The position numbers were made by a program, and so were the translations under genes. This document shows, one piece after another, positions 61,770 through 64,000 of a DNA stretch of 64,000 nt. This stretch comes from Nostoc sp. 'Peltigera membranacea cyanobiont' 210A. GTDB taxonomy: Bacteria > Cyanobacteriota > Cyanobacteriia > Cyanobacteriales > Nostocaceae. Where the stretch lies: the NCBI RefSeq assembly GCF_002246015.1, contig NZ_NOLJ01000006.1, positions 50,132 to 114,131 of the forward strand. Reading direction: 5' to 3'. Position 1 is the first letter of the stretch; the number at the start of each line of letters is the position of its first letter. Below the pieces are notes generated by a model. It was given only the letters and a program-made list of their open reading frames with translations, was not told the origin of the DNA and made no database searches.

Positions 61770-62873
61770 TTATTTCCCCAAAACTTCAATATGCACTGGT
61801 GCAACACCACTGCCCATCATTCCCAAAATCCGAGCCGCGCCGGCAGACACGTCAATGACTCGACCCCGAATGAATGGGCCTCGGTCATTAATCCGCAGCA
61901 CTACGGAACGACCGTTGCGGGTGTTGGTTACACGAACTTGCGTACCAAAGGGTAAGCTGCGATGAGCGGCAGTCATTGCTTCGGGATTAAATCTCTGACC
62001 GCTAGCAGTACGATTACCAGAACCGTCATAGCCGTAATAAGAAGCCATGCCTCTCAGGGTGGCTCGCACTACTCCGACTGCAATCTGTTGGGGTAGCTTT
62101 GGTATTGATATTTGTTGACGCACTGGTAAATTTGCAATCTCTTTTAGGGGAGATGCATTACCTAGTAGCCTCCGCAAGCGATTGGTTGCTTGCAATGCAT
62201 CTTGCGCTAGATCGTTGGTACTACCTGCTAATCGCGTACCTTCGCTGATTTCGACCAACTCTTCGCCATTAATTTTAATTACATAGCGATCGCCATTTTC
62301 TTGGACAGGAACGCTTTTGTTTTGCGCTTGATTGGCAGTAGATTTTTCCCCTGCTTTCCAACTGACGGTAATCTTACTCCCGTCCACGTTTTCCCGATTC
62401 AACTGGTTGATCTTAGCTGCTATTACACCAGCTATCTGAACCGGGTCATTGTCAGCGGAGCTAATCTGGTTACTCGCATCTGTTATGTTGCCAGTATTTA
62501 ATGCATTTGATGAATTGCTAGCAATAAGGGCGTACCCTTGTACGCCCCCAGTATTGCCAATTGCACCAACTTTTTTAGTCTCAAGATTCGTATTTGATAC
62601 AGAACTCAAAAATGTGAGAACAGGTATATTTTTGATAAAAAGGGTTGCCGCCTTACGTCCTCTAATGTTGTGAGGATGAATTTCTGTAATCACAACATCC
62701 AAGGTTTGTTTCCCTGCTGTTGATTGGTACTCTCCCACCTTAACCACATCAGGGGCGGGTGATTTTTGGGATGCTAGCCCATTTCCTTTGGTGGTTTGAG
62801 TGCAACCGACTGAGGGTACTCCCAAAACAGCCATAAACAGGGCAACAATAGTCCACAAATGTCTTTGATTCAT
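61770..62873 (-). CDS. RlpA-family septal ring lytic transglycosylase-like protein
   Basis: About 367 residues from ATG 62873 (MNQRHLWTIVALFMAVLGVP), which gives a signal peptide or lipoprotein-like start ending in SVGC; the longer frame from 63014 has an unlikely 47-residue extension. The C-terminal ~95 residues are the double-psi beta-barrel: ASYYGYDGSGNRTASGQRFN, LPFGTQVRVTNTRNGRSVVL and RINDRGPFIRGRVIDVSAGA, with the catalytic Asp in NDRGPF. The middle region has a translated palindromic repeat (62528-62547, GVQGYALIA). It probably cleaves peptidoglycan at the septum. Confidence 0.85.
   Translation of the reverse strand: MNQRHLWTIVALFMAVLGVPSVGCTQTTKGNGLASQKSPAPDVVKVGEYQSTAGKQTLDVVITEIHPHNIRGRKAATLFIKNIPVLTFLSSVSNTNLETKKVGAIGNTGGVQGYALIASNSSNALNTGNITDASNQISSADNDPVQIAGVIAAKINQLNRENVDGSKITVSWKAGEKSTANQAQNKSVPVQENGDRYVIKINGEELVEISEGTRLAGSTNDLAQDALQATNRLRRLLGNASPLKEIANLPVRQQISIPKLPQQIAVGVVRATLRGMASYYGYDGSGNRTASGQRFNPEAMTAAHRSLPFGTQVRVTNTRNGRSVVLRINDRGPFIRGRVIDVSAGAARILGMMGSGVAPVHIEVLGK
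62528..62547. repeat. Palindromic repeat inside the rlpA coding region
   Basis: GGGCGTAC-CCTT-GTACGCCC, an 8-bp stem with a 4-base loop, translated in-frame within a low-complexity, Asn/Ser-rich linker. Similar GGGCGTAC palindromes are common in cyanobacterial spacers. Confidence 0.55.
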
Positions 62874-63772
62874 GCGTCCGTTTTTGAAAGCGACTGTAGA
62901 ACTTAAAGTTTTATAACTTGTGGGATTTATCACTAATGAAAGTGATTTCCCTTTTGAAAAACTCGAACTCGTTCCGTTTTCACTTTGTTCTTTATAACTG
63001 CAACAGACTAACACGAACCTTTTGGCTTGGGGATCAGGGTTTTAGCGTAACTATTGGCCACTTTCTCAAATTCCCATTCCAATTTGAAGGTCGAAACCTT
63101 TCTCAAAAGCGGACTTTGGCTATGTAACGCTTTTTTCCGTAAGTCAAAAATTTATTAAAAAAACTTTACGCTTATTTCACACTAAAGTAGCGATACCCTA
63201 TTCACATCGCTTCTAAAGGCTCGCAACTATTCGTGTATTCTAGATCACATTGCTTTTTGCTATTTCCTATAAGAAGGTAATATAACTTTAATTAAATAGC
63301 ATCGGCATAAATACTGAAAATCATTTATTTAATGAAATATTTAGATTTAACTATGAGTAAGTCGTGATATGAGTTACATCTTAAAAAATTATGCAGATTA
63401 GCTTGAGTCTAATATATTTTTTCAAAGTTTTTTCTACTTACATCAATCATTACTTTTATTCTCCACAACTAGACTAGTATTGGTGATAAATATAACTTCC
63501 TTTGACCGTATTGCTGAGTATAAAAAAAAGGACAATACTCAAATGAATATTTTTCATGATTAATGACTTAAAAATTAAGAAAACTTTGCGATCGCCCGGA
63601 TAACAGATGTCGCGTGTACCAAAAAGTACAGCTTATCTTGTTTTTTCTCAGTAATTGCTCAAGTATGATTTTTTAGAGCAAGCTATTTTTGACAAAATCT
63701 TTGTAACAGTAGGGATGTACAGCTGCACCTCTTCTATATATAGTAGGTATTTTGGGAAATGCCATCAGCCTA
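62874..63772. other. 899-base spacer between rlpA and glsA, no gene
   Basis: AT-rich, with no convincing open frame of protein-like composition and no strong inverted repeat. Promoters for the divergent rlpA and glutaminase genes are expected; a TTGACA at about 63689 is a weak candidate for the latter. Confidence 0.4.
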
Positions 63773-64000
63773 ATGACAAACCAAGTGCATCAAGGAGATA
63801 TAGAAATAGAACCATCGCCATTATTAGCTTTTCTCAACGAGTTGCATTCCCACTACAAGTCACTGCGGGAGGGTGCAGTAGCGAAATACATTCCCGAACT
63901 GGCAAAGGCAAACCCAGATTTGTTCAGCATTTGCATTGTGACAGTAGATGGTCAGGTTTACAAAGTTGGGGACTACGAGCAACTTTTTACTATTCAGTCA
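63773..64000 (+). CDS. glsA: Glutaminase, N-terminal part (cut by window end)
   Basis: ATG 63773 opens a frame to the window edge (76 codons). LLAFLNELHSHYKSLREGAV, then AKYIPELAKANPDLFSICIV and VDGQVYKVGDYEQLFTIQS match the start of serine-dependent glutaminase A. The nucleophile lies just beyond in the conserved S-x-x-K after QS. It converts glutamine to glutamate and ammonia. Only the first ~quarter is visible. Confidence 0.8.
   Translation, partial: MTNQVHQGDIEIEPSPLLAFLNELHSHYKSLREGAVAKYIPELAKANPDLFSICIVTVDGQVYKVGDYEQLFTIQS

Noticed and set aside
63689..63720. Sigma-70 promoter for glsA
   Set aside because: A TTGACA is present but no convincing -10 at proper spacing.

Overview
The window looks like chromosome from a filamentous, probably heterocystous cyanobacterium of the Nostoc/Anabaena/Calothrix group. 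Seen directly: many HIP1 octamers (GCGATCGC), heptamer short tandem repeats, many small palindromic elements between genes, a fused panC/cmk gene, a Nif11-type remnant, SLH-domain proteins, an orthocaspase and haemagglutinin-type secreted proteins. No rRNA, tRNA or CRISPR array was found. The genus is inferred from gene content and repeats only.

Layout. 0-9 kb: Rieske oxygenase beside an antisense histidine-kinase scrap, TspO-like protein, SH3-like secreted protein, gene debris (WD40 tail, unidentified frame), MscS channel, an IS5-type insertion, repeat elements, a Nif11 remnant and a methyltransferase. 9-14.5 kb: a giant RTX/ELW-repeat protein set between nested direct repeats. 14.5-25 kb: DUF4350/MoxR pair, then response regulator, CHASE2 histidine kinase, DUF928 protein and a two-partner-secretion exoprotein; the kinase gene lies between two copies of one small inverted-repeat element. 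25-33 kb: prolyl iminopeptidase, pentapeptide protein, lipoprotein, GH25 lysozyme, Nudix hydrolase, SLH/GHL10 glycosidase, a lone TnpB element and HdeD. 34-38 kb: a broken toxin-antitoxin pair and an orthocaspase with an EACC1-like partner, flanked by a short direct repeat. 38-45 kb: small stress and metabolic genes and more debris. 45.5-49.3 kb: organosulfur acquisition (sulfonate-binding lipoprotein, SsuD, NtaA/SnaA-type monooxygenase). 49.5-52.5 kb: cobalamin riboswitch and cobG-cobH-cobI. 52.6-55.9 kb: arsenic resistance (arsR, ACR3, arsC, a dual-specificity-type phosphatase, arsH). 56-64 kb: PHP protein, AIR-synthase paralogue, FeSOD, PanC/Cmk, RlpA and the start of a glutaminase.

How the genes work together. 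The B12 genes read as one riboswitch-controlled transcript. The arsenic genes form a sensor, arsenate reductase, efflux pump and ArsH module with a candidate ArsR operator before the pump. The sulfur genes supply binding and oxidative desulfonation but no permease or ATPase here. The EACC1-like/caspase pair is the best candidate for a little-described conflict or cell-death system. The most unusual general signal is how far small palindromic repeats reach into genes: one supplies the start codon of the CHASE2 kinase and three appear translated in-frame inside proteins.
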